64,000 bases of DNA from Simmondsia chinensis. Taxonomy: Eukaryota > Streptophyta > Magnoliopsida > Caryophyllales > Simmondsiaceae. Of the stretch, positions 45,421 to 57,070 are shown piece after piece. The notes below the pieces were generated by a model. It made no database searches and was not told the DNA's origin. It saw nothing but the letters and a program-made list of their open reading frames with translations. Numbering within the stretch: position 1 is the stretch's first letter; each line of letters begins with the position of its first letter. The stretch lies in assembly GCA_018398585.1 (NCBI GenBank), contig JAGTTD010000001.1, positions 5,458,501 through 5,522,500 on the forward strand. The letters are read 5' to 3'. The position numbers and the translations under genes are program-made.

Positions 45421-45664
45421 AAAAAGCGATATTATCGGTGCTTCAAGGACTCCCCCGCCTAAGCAGGGTCTGGGGGCTGGATATATGTAACATTTTCCCT
45501 TCAAGGTGCTATCCTGATGGAAGGCTATTTTCGAGAATTCTCAATAGGAGGGATGCAACACAAGGACTTTCCAAGAAGTCACCCATCTTGATATTACTCT
45601 TGCCCAAGCACACTTAACTTCGGAGTTCTAATGGGATCCAATGCTTGCATGTTGGTATCCTCTA
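45421..45664 (-). mobile_element. 5S rRNA-headed SINE upstream of TOE-like gene, 15-bp TSD
   Basis: The 5S head (about 45655-45549) retains cccaagcacacttaacttcg and the 5S 3' end gggatgcaacacaagg. The tail runs to ggtgcttcaaggactccc. Flanks aatttggacctaaat (45406-45420) and aatttggagctaaat (45665-45679) match at 14 of 15. Confidence 0.87.
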
Positions 45665-46309
45665 AATTTGGAGCTAAATGTTTAATCTAAATAATTGGAT
45701 TGAATTTATGTTTGATTGGGATCGCTAAGATCTGAAACAATATAACAACATGACATGAGTGTTTAGAGGTTGCCCTTCAATTATTCTTTATGACAATTTC
45801 AGTCTTACTTGGATGCTAAAATTTTCCTTACTACAACAAGAACAATAAACCCAATTTCTAAATGAGGCTTTCACCAAGGTAGGATCTGGAGATGGTAAAA
45901 TATACGTAGTTTTACCCCTCCATAGTGATACCCTGTAGAAAGACTGTTTTTGAATGGCCCCCCAACCCTGAAAGAAAGTAGGAACAAATTCATAAGACCA
46001 TACAAGCATATCCAACATGCAAGCAATAATAAATCAACAACTATAACAGACATGTAAGCTTAGAGCACCATGAACTAGCATCAATGTGCTCCTCTCTCCT
46101 AACAAATGTGTTGGCTACCTATATTTTGAATCACCACACTACTCTATTTAAGATCATCTATTCAATAAGGTTTAGCTGGGGTTAGGTCATGTCCAATAGT
46201 TTCCATCTTTACTTCTCTTCCACATATTATAGAGCTGTTCACATTTCTTAACAAAAGCAGTAGTTTGCAGGCATTGCTCCTTCAACTTATCTTCAATGAG
46301 ACTTTGGAA

Positions 46310-46347
46310 TATACCCAGTGCCTCAAGGGTTCCCGCCTGCACAGGGT

Positions 46348-46379
<32 letters not shown>

Positions 46380-46585
46380 CGGGGGGGGGGGGGGGAGATG
46401 GGGGGGATGTAGGCAGCCTTCCCCCTTCAAGGTGTTAACTTGAAGAGAGGCTGTTTTCCAGTGCCCCCCAACCTGAGGGTGAGGACTTCCCAGGAGGTCA
46501 TCCATCCTGGTACTACTCTCGCCCAAGCACGCTTAACTTCAAAATTCTAATGGGATCCGGTGACAGCGTGTTGGTGCCCTCTTAT
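46310..46585 (-). mobile_element. 5S rRNA-headed SINE with expanded G tract, nested in LINE
   Basis: The 5S head lies at 46583-46480 and the tail at 46479-46310. The oligo-G part of the tail is 31 G, one C, then 15 G (46349-46395), followed by agat and six more G. A target duplication could not be found. It interrupts the RTE LINE near its 3' part. Confidence 0.8.
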
Positions 46586-46873
46586 GCCTAATTTGTTTCT
46601 TATAACACCATTTTTGATCAAGTCTTTCCTAGTATGTCAATACATCCACTGTCCTCATCTTCGCCACTTTCAACTATTGGGTCTGGTGTCGTTCAAGTGG
46701 CCAACATTCAGCACCACACGTCATAGTCCGCGTCTCATTATCATTTTATAATATTTTTCCTTCAACTTTACAGGAAACTTTTTGTAGCATAGTTCGCTGA
46801 AACCATCTTCCATGTCATCTCACTTTAAATCAATTATTAACATCTTCATTGACCCTACCATCCTGCTGCACCA

Positions 46874-47046
46874 AGAAACATACCCAGTGCCTCAAGGGCT
46901 CCCGCCTACGCAGGGTCGGGGGGGGGGGGGGGGGGGGGGGGGGGAGGGACGGATGTACGCAGCCTTCCCCCTTCAGGGTGTTAACCTGAAGAGAGGCTGT
47001 TTTCCAGTGCCCCCAACCTGAGGGTAAAGACTTCCCAGGAAACCAT
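46874..47046 (-). mobile_element. 5'-truncated 5S-SINE inserted in LINE RT, 16-bp TSD
   Basis: It keeps the tail and the first few bases of the 5S 3' end (gacttcccagga) and loses the rest. Flanks ccatcctgctgcacca (46858-46873) and ccatccgactgcacca (47047-47062) agree at 14 of 16. The insertion splits the LINE peptide between VQSDG and RVNEDV. The G tract is 27 long (46918-46944). Confidence 0.8.
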
Positions 47047-47335
47047 CCATCCGACTGCACCATGGAGCCCAAATGTTTGAAACTTTTTGTTTTGGTTTGC
47101 ATTATGTCCCAATCTTCACTTCCTCTATGCTTGGTCTAGTTGTGGTACAAAACTTAAATTTCATACACATAGTTTTGATTTATTGAGCCGAAAACCTTTA
47201 GATTCTAATAAACTTCTCCAAAGTTCCAGCTTCTCATTAACTCATTCTCTTGATTCACTTGCTAGGACTATATCATCTACAAAAAGCATACACCTACCCA
47301 AGAACTGGATTCGATTCAAATACTACAACAAATAT

Positions 47336-47732
47336 GAGAAGTAAAGGACAGGGTAAAAGAGAATAAACGAAGGAGACAATGATTTACGTGGAAAACCCTC
47401 TTCAATCAAAAGAGGGAAAAACCACGAGCGGAGATGAAGAATCTTTATTGAACAAAATAATGGAAGAATTACAATTCACTTCCTCTCTCTCTCTTAATGA
47501 CGACGCTCTCTATTTTGGATACTTAACGACAAAACCCTCACATAATATTTATACTCAGTGTAAACTAGGTCAACCGCAGATTGGGTCCCGATCGATCAGC
47601 ATCTCCCGATTGATTGGCTCCCCGATCGATCGGCGAGCTTCCTGGATCTGTTTGCTTTCTGCGTACTTCCCGACCGATCAGCATACTCACAGCAAGCTCC
47701 TTCATAAATACAAGGAATTTGATACACAACCT
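47336..47732. mobile_element. Unclassified insertion in the RTE LINE
   Basis: About 397 bp bounded by aacaaatatg (47326-47335) and aacaaatgtg (47733-47742). It contains tgatttacgtggaaaaccc at its left and several cccgatcgatcagc-like palindromic words at 47587-47680. No open frame is recognisable. The ttacgtgg motif is shared with sequences near 20230, 57308 and 58670, so it may be an LTR-type piece. Confidence 0.5.
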
Positions 47733-48620
47733 AACAAATGTGCTTAATGAGCTCGTCCATAACCAGAACCAACAGGAAAGGGCTCAATGTTGATCATTGG
47801 TGTAGCCATATTTGTAATCAGGAAAGCATCAGTCCCCCCTTTTGTCATATACACATTGGTCGAGGTGTCTCCGCACATATCTCTAACGACTTGGATATAA
47901 GATATGGGGATGTCTTTATTTTCCAAAACCCTCTACAGCATCTCTCTTGGCACTCTATCATATGCTTCTCTAAATCAATGAATGTAAATTCTTTTATTTG
48001 TCTCTATAGTATTTTACGATGCATCTTAGGAGATGGATTGCTTCCATTGCACATCTACCTGGCATAACTTCAAATTGATTCTCCGATACACATGTTTGTT
48101 GTGGTAGCCTTCTTTCAATGACCCACTCCCATAACTTTATAGTATGACTTATGAGTTTGATGTCCTTGTAGTTGGCAGAACTCTGAATGTCACATTTGTT
48201 CTTATAGATAGGTATCAGGGGTGTTCTTTCTCCACTTGTCAAGCATCTTCTTGTCATGAAGAATTAGGTTCAATAGTTTAGTCAACCAACTTATGCCCTT
48301 ATCTCCAATGCATTTCCATGCCTCAATGGGTAGTCAATATATATATATGGTCCAACTGATTTACTCCTATCCATCTTTAAAGGTTCTATGAATTCCTTAA
48401 CAATAGTTATGGTAGTCCTTAGTTCTCTCGAGTTATTGTAAAGCAATATTCATTTCCCTCTTTTCATTGAACATATTATAGAAGAAGGTTTTCCATTTAG
48501 CTTAATTTGTTGCCCTACCACGAGCACTTGTCCGTCCTCTCTCTTGATGCATTTCACACGGCCCAAATCCCTGATCCTCTTTTTTCTAACTTCAACAATT
48601 TTCTAAGGGCAACGATGTGT

Positions 48621-49614
48621 AAAAGTCGGAAGAAGAAGCTTTTGTTTTTCTTTTTTTTCTTGGTAACTGCTCTCCAACATAATCGTACCACTTGTGTTCG
48701 CACTTTAACATTTACTAATAATAACTAAGAGAACTAACAATTATTGTTTGTTAAAAATATTTGTCAACTTCTATGATCTCATACAAGCAACAAAAATTGG
48801 TATGAAATCTAACAACTAAAAATGATCGATCAGATATGCCATAATCTATAGTTTATGCACAAATCATATCTTGCTCGACTATTCAGCTTTGCCTCTTAGC
48901 CAAGACAAGGTTGAAACATTTGGCAAATATTACTATTTCTTTTTGCATAACTTACCATTGTCGCTGCAGTTTTATTTGCGAGCGTTTATTTTGCAATGTT
49001 TTACAAGTATGGACGTAGGTAAGTTGGGCTCTTTTCCAAAAGAATTTGTAGGTTTTAACAAAGCATTTCCTCACTTTAGCTAAATCTAGTATCCTAATTT
49101 CGTCATAGGAGTTTTCACCCTATTTGCCAAAAACGTTTAAGATGCATGGTTGCGATGTAAATAGAGGGGAAGATTAGTTGTTGAGGATGAAATGAGTTCG
49201 CTTTTAAATTAGTCAAGGATTAGAGCTGATAATAACAATAGGAAATGAAAAGAATTGAATTTATAAAGTGTATTATAATGGCTAGGTACATGATCGATCG
49301 ACTGTGCACAATCAATCAACTTTGAAAAACGATTAGAGTTGCAGCAGTTAGTTATTTGATTAACCATAAGTAAATGGTGATCACACCTGTTTTTCAAATG
49401 ATAGAGCAAGAAATTACTTTCCTCAAATTAGGTACGTTGGGACTGCCCATGTGATAGGGAATATTCTTGTGAGGTTATAGTACTAACTTTATGAAGGTGC
49501 GAGCTACCTCAATTGATAAAGTCTCTGAAGGTGGTACTTGATATCTGGGATCGGATCTCGCCTTCATCATGGATGAGAGAGTTATGGGAGATTTGGGGAG
49601 GACTGCACAAGCCT
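48621..49614. other. Intergenic, no gene seen
   Basis: AT-rich, non-coding sequence 5' of the truncated LINE. No feature could be supported. Confidence 0.45.
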
Positions 49615-49826
49615 TTTTATGCATATAATGTATATCTTCTATATTTACCCTTATTAGATCTCTACACATAGTACTGTATGCCTTGACATATATAGCATGT
49701 GTATTATTCCTACTAAAAAGTTTTATGCATATAATATATATCTTCTATATTTACCCTTATTAGATCTCTACACATAGTACTATATGCCTTGACATATATA
49801 GCATGTGTATTATTCCTACTAAAAAG
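49615..49826. repeat. 106-bp tandem duplication
   Basis: Units 49615-49720 and 49721-49826 begin ttttatgcatataat and end cctactaaaaag. They differ at two sites (both G in unit 1, A in unit 2), about 98 percent identical, so the duplication is recent. It is non-coding. Confidence 0.95.
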
Positions 49827-50864
49827 ATTTATTCATCGACCGAAGCTAAATTGGTAGTCTAATGATTGATACGTGATTGATCATTTTGTGTGTTGATTGT
49901 TATAAAACTAGCGGTTAATATCTACAGGAAGTTAATTTCTAGTAAAAATATTTTCAGAGCATCTCAAATAAAGAGAGAAAAACATGTCTTTCAAGAATGT
50001 CGATTCTTCATCATCAACCAAAATAATGACACTTGAATAAAATTAACGGAAATCGATACACAAGTGAAAATGCGGTCGATACTCATGATCAATTTGCAAT
50101 AATGAAGGAATAGAGCTAAGATATTTGGTATGAGATATGTTTGTCGAAAAGTTGGTGGCAAACGTAGATCATATTCTACGGGAAAGCCGAGGAGTTGAAC
50201 GAGAGTCGCGTCCACGTTTTGAGAGGATTGTTTGTGCTAATACACTACGCAAGATTGTCAATTGATAACTCATTCAGTGTTTTCCTTTTAAGAAAATAAT
50301 CATCATGCAAATAGAATAATTTATGCCATTTTCATATCAATTATGTATCCATTTATGATATTAGATTGACCTTTGAGGCTTTTAAGTTAAAAATGTATAA
50401 CTGTATAGTTATTATGATTTTACAAGTTAAATGCATCAAAAATGCCATACGGATTGTATAGTGAACGGGTTGATATAATAAAGATTACAAATAACATTAA
50501 TTTACACGGCAATTATTAATGAAGGAAAGTTCATATAATAAAGATTAACTTCGAATACAAATAGCATATATTAAGGTTGAATCAAATCGGTGCGGACCAA
50601 TTTACCATACTGGATCGGCAATTTCAATCAAGAACCAGACCAAACCGACTGTATATCAATATGGTCTTCGGCCCAAGTATATGGATCTAATTAGTTTTCA
50701 ATCCGATCTAGTCTATGATCGAGAAAACAAACCCCCCAATCAAACCAAGGAGGGGGTCTATACTAATTTAGCATTTAGTAACTTGCATTTGAATCTGACG
50801 TTTTTTATATTACCCAAAACAATTTAAAATTTTTATTATTTTGCAAAAATTGATCCTAGATTCA

Positions 50865-50929
<65 letters not shown>

Positions 50930-52886
50930 GTGCACTTATCATTAGACTATATAAATTGTTATATTATACCATTATCAATACTTTCAAGTTTTTAGTTTCT
51001 ATATGAAGCATTTTTGTCTTGTCATGCACTTCCTACCAAAAAAAACCCCAATCCCAATCAGTCCAAGTTTTAGTCACTATTGTACTGAACCAACACAATT
51101 TTAATCGATCAAGTCCATGATCTCGTGATTTAGAATAGTTCAGTATTCAATTCAGTTTGGTTCAATCTTGGATCAATGTGCACCACCCGAGATCCATAGC
51201 ATACACAAACCAAAAAGACTAGATCGAATTTGCTTGGTTAGACTAATTGCTCGTCTCTTATTCTCCTCACCTTTATTGAAAAAGGTCCCCAAAAGGGAGC
51301 AGAACACTATCATAGATTGAATTCTTACCCACCAACAGCAAACAAATTGAACACCTTCCGCCATCTTACTAGTCTACCAACTTATGCCCCCCTCCACCAC
51401 CGCCATGAGTCGAGAGCTTGATCAGAGCTCAGTCAGCTCATATAGCTTAACAAGCAAAGCAAAAGCCCAGTGAAACTTGAGCCCGTAGACCCACAAGCCT
51501 AAACGAACATAAATAAGTCCATCTTACGATTTATTGGCATAAACATTGTCTAAACAAGTTAAGTTTAAACTTAAATGAGTTGATCTCCAACCTACACAAA
51601 TCCAACATACGTTGAGCTTAATTGAGTCTAAATAATGTAAGTTCAGCTCAAAACTTGCCAAGCCAGCTTTGAGCTCAATCAAGTTAGCGCCAGGCAGACA
51701 AGCGACGCTCGAGCTTGAGTTTCTAAACTCAACATGCTTTGAACCAAGTCTCGGGTCATACGGGCTCCATCTCAACTTGACACGTATAAACTCTACTATC
51801 AATACAAACTCCACCATCAACAGAAATCGGTAAAAAATTTACATTTATGCTCGGCCTAAATCTTTGATCCAATATAGTGCCTCTTTAATGTTTTTTTTTC
51901 CTGTATCTTCTCAACATAAACCTAGTAATAACAATCTTATCTACCATAATGCCTTGTTTAACAACGAGGTAAATAGAGTAAAGAGGAAAAGGGTAAGGTA
52001 TATCCCACCTTGTTTGAATACACTTAAATGGGGGGTAAAGGTAAAATGGATAAATAAATTACCCTTGTTTAGCAATTGTATTAAATTTCTTTTTGAATAC
52101 CTCCCCCACCCCCCCCCCCCCCCCCCCCCCCCTCTTTTTTTTTTTTCTCTTTCTCTTTCTCTATCCTTTATCCCTCGATTTGAGAACTAAAGAGAATCCC
52201 TTTACCCCAAAAGAAATTTGCAAAACAAGGGCAGAGGTTTACCTCCCATTATCCTTACCTTCTTGTAGCCCTCTTATGCCATTGCCAAACAGAGGGATAA
52301 GAGTCATCAAGGTTAGGGGTTTAACCAAAGGTGGAATAATGCTGGTCTTCAATAAAAAAAGGTATAAAGCAAACATGTGCAACATTAACCTAATATACCT
52401 CTTCCAAGAATCACTCAAGAAAAACAAGATATGTCGGCATAATATCATTCCACACATCATGAATTTTCCCAACGCAGCAGAATAAGTTGGTCCCACAAAC
52501 ACAGCCAGTGAACCCCATGAAACTATTTGCATCCATAACCCAAAACCTAACACTTCATGATGGTCTAGTCTCAATTACCTCACTAATTTAGCACACACTT
52601 TAGGAGTATGAGATCAATGTAATATTATGATGCAATACCATGAAGGCATTGAAGAAGGGGAGCTCATTCAAAATAAAATACCTTGTGGGTTCAAAAGCTA
52701 CAAATAGATACGTAAACTCCAGCAGTAATTAGGTCTATTCCCTTTTAACAGCTATGCTCAGCAGACAAGGGAGGGGGAATGGGAAACAAATCTATGCCCG
52801 TCTTTAACCAAAACAAAATTACGACACCAGATAGCGGAAACAAGTACTCAAACCAAAATTAAATCGAACAAGACTTAAAACGAAAT
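49827..52886. other. Intergenic region with microsatellites and a poly-C tract
   Basis: Includes a long (AT)n(GT)n microsatellite at 50869-50930, an AGCTCGAG-type decayed repeat at about 51400-51800, and at 52102-52160 a C homopolymer (24 C from 52109) followed by T-rich and CT-rich runs. No exon was recognised. The last part, next to 52887, is the RPL4 3' UTR. Confidence 0.5.
50869..50930. repeat. (AT)n(GT)n microsatellite
   Basis: About 14 AT units followed by about 17 GT units, directly readable. Confidence 0.95.
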
Positions 52887-55206
52887 TCACTGAGAAACGC
52901 CCAACCATTTGGAGAAGTTCTCGAACTCTGTGTAGTCCGAGTCTGAAATCATGGTCTTGTAGAAAGCCTTACCTGTAGCTTTAATGGCACTCTCCTCTTC
53001 CTATTTAAGACACAGAGAAATGTAAATCCCCATAATCAAGAACATGTACATGTTATTTTACATACACCTTAATATAGAGTGTTATCACCGAGGAAAAAAA
53101 AATATCATTGTTAGAGCAATAATATGACTTGGCGTGAAAAATAGCCACAAGTTGTCATAAAGTTGTTGTAGCATTAACATTTTTTTCCTTAGCAATAAAT
53201 TACCCACTAAGTAATGTAAAGAAAATACCACCAACACTAGAAGCAAAGAGATCTATTGAAAGTGCAAATGAGAACGCTTCACCACTGTTCTCATTTACAT
53301 TGCCGGTTGAAATTATAAACAAATTACACTGCCCGTGATATACATGTAAACTCGCAAATGAAACAAACAGTGCTCAGTATAACAGTGGGATTTCAACAAC
53401 AGAATATGATTACACCCGTCAAAGAAAGGGAAACCCTCATAAACATCATTGGGAAGTAAGATGGAATATGACAAGCAGCCAAATCTACAAAACATGGAAC
53501 TAAATCATATTTAAGCCACAGTTACCGGCAATAGAAGCCAACATACAACGTACAAAAGTCAAGATATAGAAATAAATTGACATGCAAAAGTTCACATCCT
53601 AATAAAAGCCAGTAACATATGAACAAACCTTCTAAGTATAAGGTAAAGTAAATATTAAGTGTTTAACATAACCCTCTGCTATACCCAACTTAGAGTTTGA
53701 TACCATCTATTAGGCAATACTATATAAAGATGTAAAGGAGGCTAATAAACTAGTAATGACTATCGTTAATTCTAAACCATTCAACACTCTACAGAAATCC
53801 AGACCATCAGCCCGAAAATCACGATGCAATCTACCAACGCAGAAACAATCACAAAGCTAGCTGAAACATTCAACCAGGACAAATATTCCTATACATGGAT
53901 CTTCAAGCAATATTTGAGTTGAAAGTCCGCAAAAAACCAAACTTCTTCCATAACTCCATCTAAGAGCACAACATAAATGCATAGACGATGAACCGCATAA
54001 TACAATTAGAAGTATAATGATCTGCAACAAAATATAACATAAATAGACATGAAATGAGAACAACATAAAAAAATGCAAGGACAGAAATTACCTTAGATAG
54101 AGCCTTCCTCTTCTTGTCAAGCTTCTCCTGCTTAGCCTTAACCCTCTGCTGCTCCGCAAGCAACGCCATCCTCCTCGCCTGCTTCGCGTACGGGTTCAAC
54201 TTCAGCATAACATTCAGATTCTTCAATGGGTTCTTCTTCATGGGCGCCCTCTTCACCTCCTTCTTAGTCGGCCTCACCACAGACTGGATCTCATCACTGT
54301 TGATAATCCTAGCCAGATCCCCATTCAGCATCTTCGGCCTTGGAAGCAGGTAACTCTTCTTCGTCTCAGAAGGCTTATCAAGTGACCCGTAAATCACATC
54401 CAACTTCTCAAACGCACTCTTAGTCCAAATCACAAACCTACCCATGTGACCTCCTGGAGCAAGCTTCAACAAATTCAAACGATCCACATGACAAATATCG
54501 ATCCCGGGTATGTTCCTAAACGCCTTGACAAGCTTAGCGCCCTCAGTCGCATACACAATCAAAGGCCCTTTCCTCGAAACATACCTCCTATTCCTCATCT
54601 TCCCCTTTCCAGCCCTAATAGCCACGCTATCCTTCGCCTTCTCCGCATCCACAAAAGCGCCCACCTGCTTCAACACCTTAACAGCACCAGACGTCTTCTC
54701 AACACTCTCAACACCATCAGAAACCACAAGAGGAAGCTCGGGAACACTCTCAATCTTATGCCCACGAGCCATAACCAAAGCCGGAACCGCAGACGCAGCA
54801 ATAGCAGACACAAGCGCGTACCTTTTCTGATTCACATTGATCTTCCTATGCCAGCGCCTCCAGATCTTAGTAGGCGCAAACATGCGCCCACCTCGACACA
54901 TGTTCCCAAACGCACCCTGACCCGCACGGTGCGTTCCGCCACCAGGAACGCGAGGAATACGCGACACCGCGCGCCCGGTACCCCATGACTCGGCGGAGGT
55001 CTGGTGGCCGGCTTTCTTAGACACCGCGTAAGGCTGGCGCGCGTTCTTGGAGATGTTGGAATGGACATAGTTGACGATATCAGGCCTAATCGGAGCTTTC
55101 ATGACGTCGGGCAAAGGGGGACGGTGGAGGAGGAATCGGTAGCCATGTCGGAATCTAGGGTTTGGACGGTGATTAAAGGGCGTACGGCGGCCGCAGTGGA
55201 AGACAT
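52887..55206 (-). CDS. RPL4: 60S ribosomal protein uL4 (RPL4), about 408 aa, with an apparent 1-nt insertion
   Basis: Two coding exons: 55206-54092 and 53000-52887 (splice aag/gtaatt and atag/gaagag). The protein is canonical plant uL4: [37 protein letters not shown] (the loop lining the exit tunnel), [67 protein letters not shown] and C-terminal [19 protein letters not shown]. The conserved N-terminus ([20 protein letters not shown], starting at 55206) is in a different frame from [11 protein letters not shown]. The two join perfectly if one base is removed in the homopolymer run at 55113-55120 (five C then three T on the coding strand). Length after that correction, about 408, equals the family norm. 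So this is either a sequencing/assembly indel or a real frameshift that disables this copy. The clean remainder and good promoter favour an error. Confidence 0.92.
55113..55120 (-). other. RPL4: Apparent 1-nt frameshift in RPL4
   Basis: On the coding strand ...STVPL is read up to cccccttt and then the frame is off by one; dropping one C or T restores ...STVPLPDVMK. Homopolymer runs are a common site of long-read indels. Confidence 0.8.
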
Positions 55207-55294
55207 TGCGGCGGCGGCGAAGGAAGAGAGAGAAGGGGTATGGGAGCTAGGGCTTTGTTGAGATGGGGAAGTGTAGGAAATGGAGGTGTAAGGG

Positions 55295-55363
55295 CTTTAT
55301 ATACTGGGGAATTGAGGGTTTTCTGTGTGGTTGGGTTGGTTTTTGGGATGGGCCTAGGCCCAT
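55295..55363 (-). promoter_or_regulatory. RPL4 promoter: TATA box and palindromic site II
   Basis: On the coding strand a tatataaag box (55295-55303) lies about 90 nt before the ATG. A 16-bp perfect palindrome atgggcctaggcccat (55348-55363), holding two back-to-back TGGGCC site-II elements, lies about 50 nt further up. Site II motifs bind TCP factors and are typical of plant ribosomal protein genes. An aaagccctag telo-box-like word is in the leader. Confidence 0.75.
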
Positions 55364-57070
55364 GAAGGTCGAGCTGTAAAAAAAAAATAGGCTGGGAATT
55401 TTTATCAATTTAAATATTGTAATAATAATTATTTTTTATTTTATATATATATATATATATTAAAAACTAAGGTGTCAGAGATTTAGATATTTTATTAGAA
55501 AAGTAACTTATACTAGAATCTAGAAAATTTTTGTTGAAAAATGTTAATGTGAAACATGAGTTAAACAGTACATATGTACTTTCTGGTAGATTATGTGACT
55601 TTTTTTGGTGGAGGATACAAACACATTAGATAATTTCAACAATATGTATGTGCCTACTATTTAAATTTGATTCGTTCTTAGTGTTGTAAGGTGAAATTTC
55701 GATGGAGACATGAACGTGTCTCACGTATATTATTATAATCAAATGCCACAATAGTATCTTTTGTGAACATTTTTGACTCTAAATTCAAAGGATATTTGTG
55801 TAGAGAACATAGGTAAAAGAAAATTTAAAACTATTTCACATCATCGAGTCATTATATATATGTTGAGCAATTCAGGTATTTACGTAATAAATTTACAAAT
55901 CTCAGGAAACATAAATGGTAAATGTACTAAAATTAAATAGGAGCTATTTATGCAAAATATTTTAACTTTGTCAATTATGTCAATCTAATCTTCATACTAT
56001 AAATTTTGTTATCATATTGTTTTAAGTGTTTTAACATTATCCAAAAAGTACAAACTATGTTAATTTAATTCTCGTAATTTGATTTGGTCCTACTTTCACA
56101 AGCCTCAAGCATTGCATTAACTTAATGCTCCTTTAATGTTTAAATATTTACAATAAAAGCAGCTAAATTTCGGAAAAAAACTATCATTTAGGTTCACTTA
56201 GTCAAAAATTGTTAATTATAGTTAAAAAAACATTAACATAAACTATGTTTATGACAATATTTAGATGCATTATCCCGAAATTTGATAACTTTTGGTTGAA
56301 AAACACAATTATAACATATGATTTCAACAATATACAGATTACTTTACCTAAAATCAAGTAATTTCTCTCATAATCTTTCAAAAATTTGCCACATATGCTA
56401 ATATGGCACATATATTGCTAGGTTACTGCAATATATAATAAATTTTTGACAAAAAAATTTTCAAATTCCAAAAAAATCTCATTGAATTTTAACAGAAAAT
56501 TTTAATTTTTAAATATCTCATTATATATATATATTAAAATATCAAAATACTATAGCTCCCTCAACCTGACTAATAAATTCCTAAATATTTAAAAGCACCT
56601 GCATAGGTTGCTCAACATAACTGAAAAATTGCTAATATTTAAGAGCAACTACTTGACCACAAGGGAGATCGAGTGAAACGATGCGCGATTAGAGGTGATT
56701 TTTAATATTTCGTGGAACATTTGGAAGGTAAGAGATATTTGGTTGATTGCAAGGAGAATAGATAATATTAATTATAATCACTGCTATCGCAAAGCAAATA
56801 GGGTTGCAGACCGACCTGTGAGGTTCTGTTACCAGATTCCCTCCATAGATCAGTCGTCTTCCCCTTGCCACATTCTTTCCTCTTTAATTGTCGTGGGTTC
56901 ATTAGGCAGCTTTTCCTAGGAGTCTCGCTTAACGTTTTCTTTTACCTTAAAAAAGGTGCATTCAAATGGAATTCAAAAATCAAATGCCACGATTTAGTTA
57001 ATTGAAAGTGGACAAAAGTTAAGCTTGCATAAAAAATAATACACTTCTTTTTATGTTTGATCCAACAATT
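55364..57070. other. Intergenic AT-rich region, no gene seen
   Basis: AT-rich, with a (TA)n run at 55441-55460. 55960-56110 has wording like the TTTACAC-type MITE interior (tcaattatgtcaatctaat) but no ends. Nothing coding is recognised. Confidence 0.45.

Larger units (their letters stand above)
45832..48620 (-). mobile_element. RTE-clade LINE, degenerate, with nested insertions
   Basis: Reading from 48600 downward the minus strand gives DLGRVKCIKREDGQVLV, then LIPIYKNKCDIQSSANYKDI, then KLWEWVIERRLP and ENQFEVMPGRCAMEAI (RT fingers). Next come IPISYIQVVRDMCG, an altered catalytic VDDIVLASES (about 47270), FKHLGSMVQSDG, RVNEDVNN, and a decayed GAECWP-like end. The 3' UTR ends at 45832 in ctacaacaagaacaat, a weak (TTG)n tail. 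Several stops and frameshifts make it inactive. It is broken by SINEs at 46310 and 46874 and a roughly 397-bp element at 47336. The segment 46080-46300 could not be matched to the LINE. Confidence 0.75.

Noticed and set aside
46080..46300. Minus-strand reading EDKLKEQCLQTTAFVKK as a gene fragment
   Set aside because: Short, no recognised family, no splice signals that make sense, inside a repeat stack.
46323..46526. Proline-run open frames over the G tracts (also 46830-47102)
   Set aside because: Poly-proline comes from reading the SINE's G homopolymer on the other strand; not a gene.
52093..52485. Open frame of 130 codons beginning in the poly-C tract
   Set aside because: Starts in a homopolymer and shows no family similarity; the antisense frame at 52239-52574 is likewise unsupported.
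54446..54988. Plus-strand open frame of 180 codons, and others at 54114 and 54510
   Set aside because: Antisense shadows of RPL4 exon 1, whose coding sequence is unambiguous.
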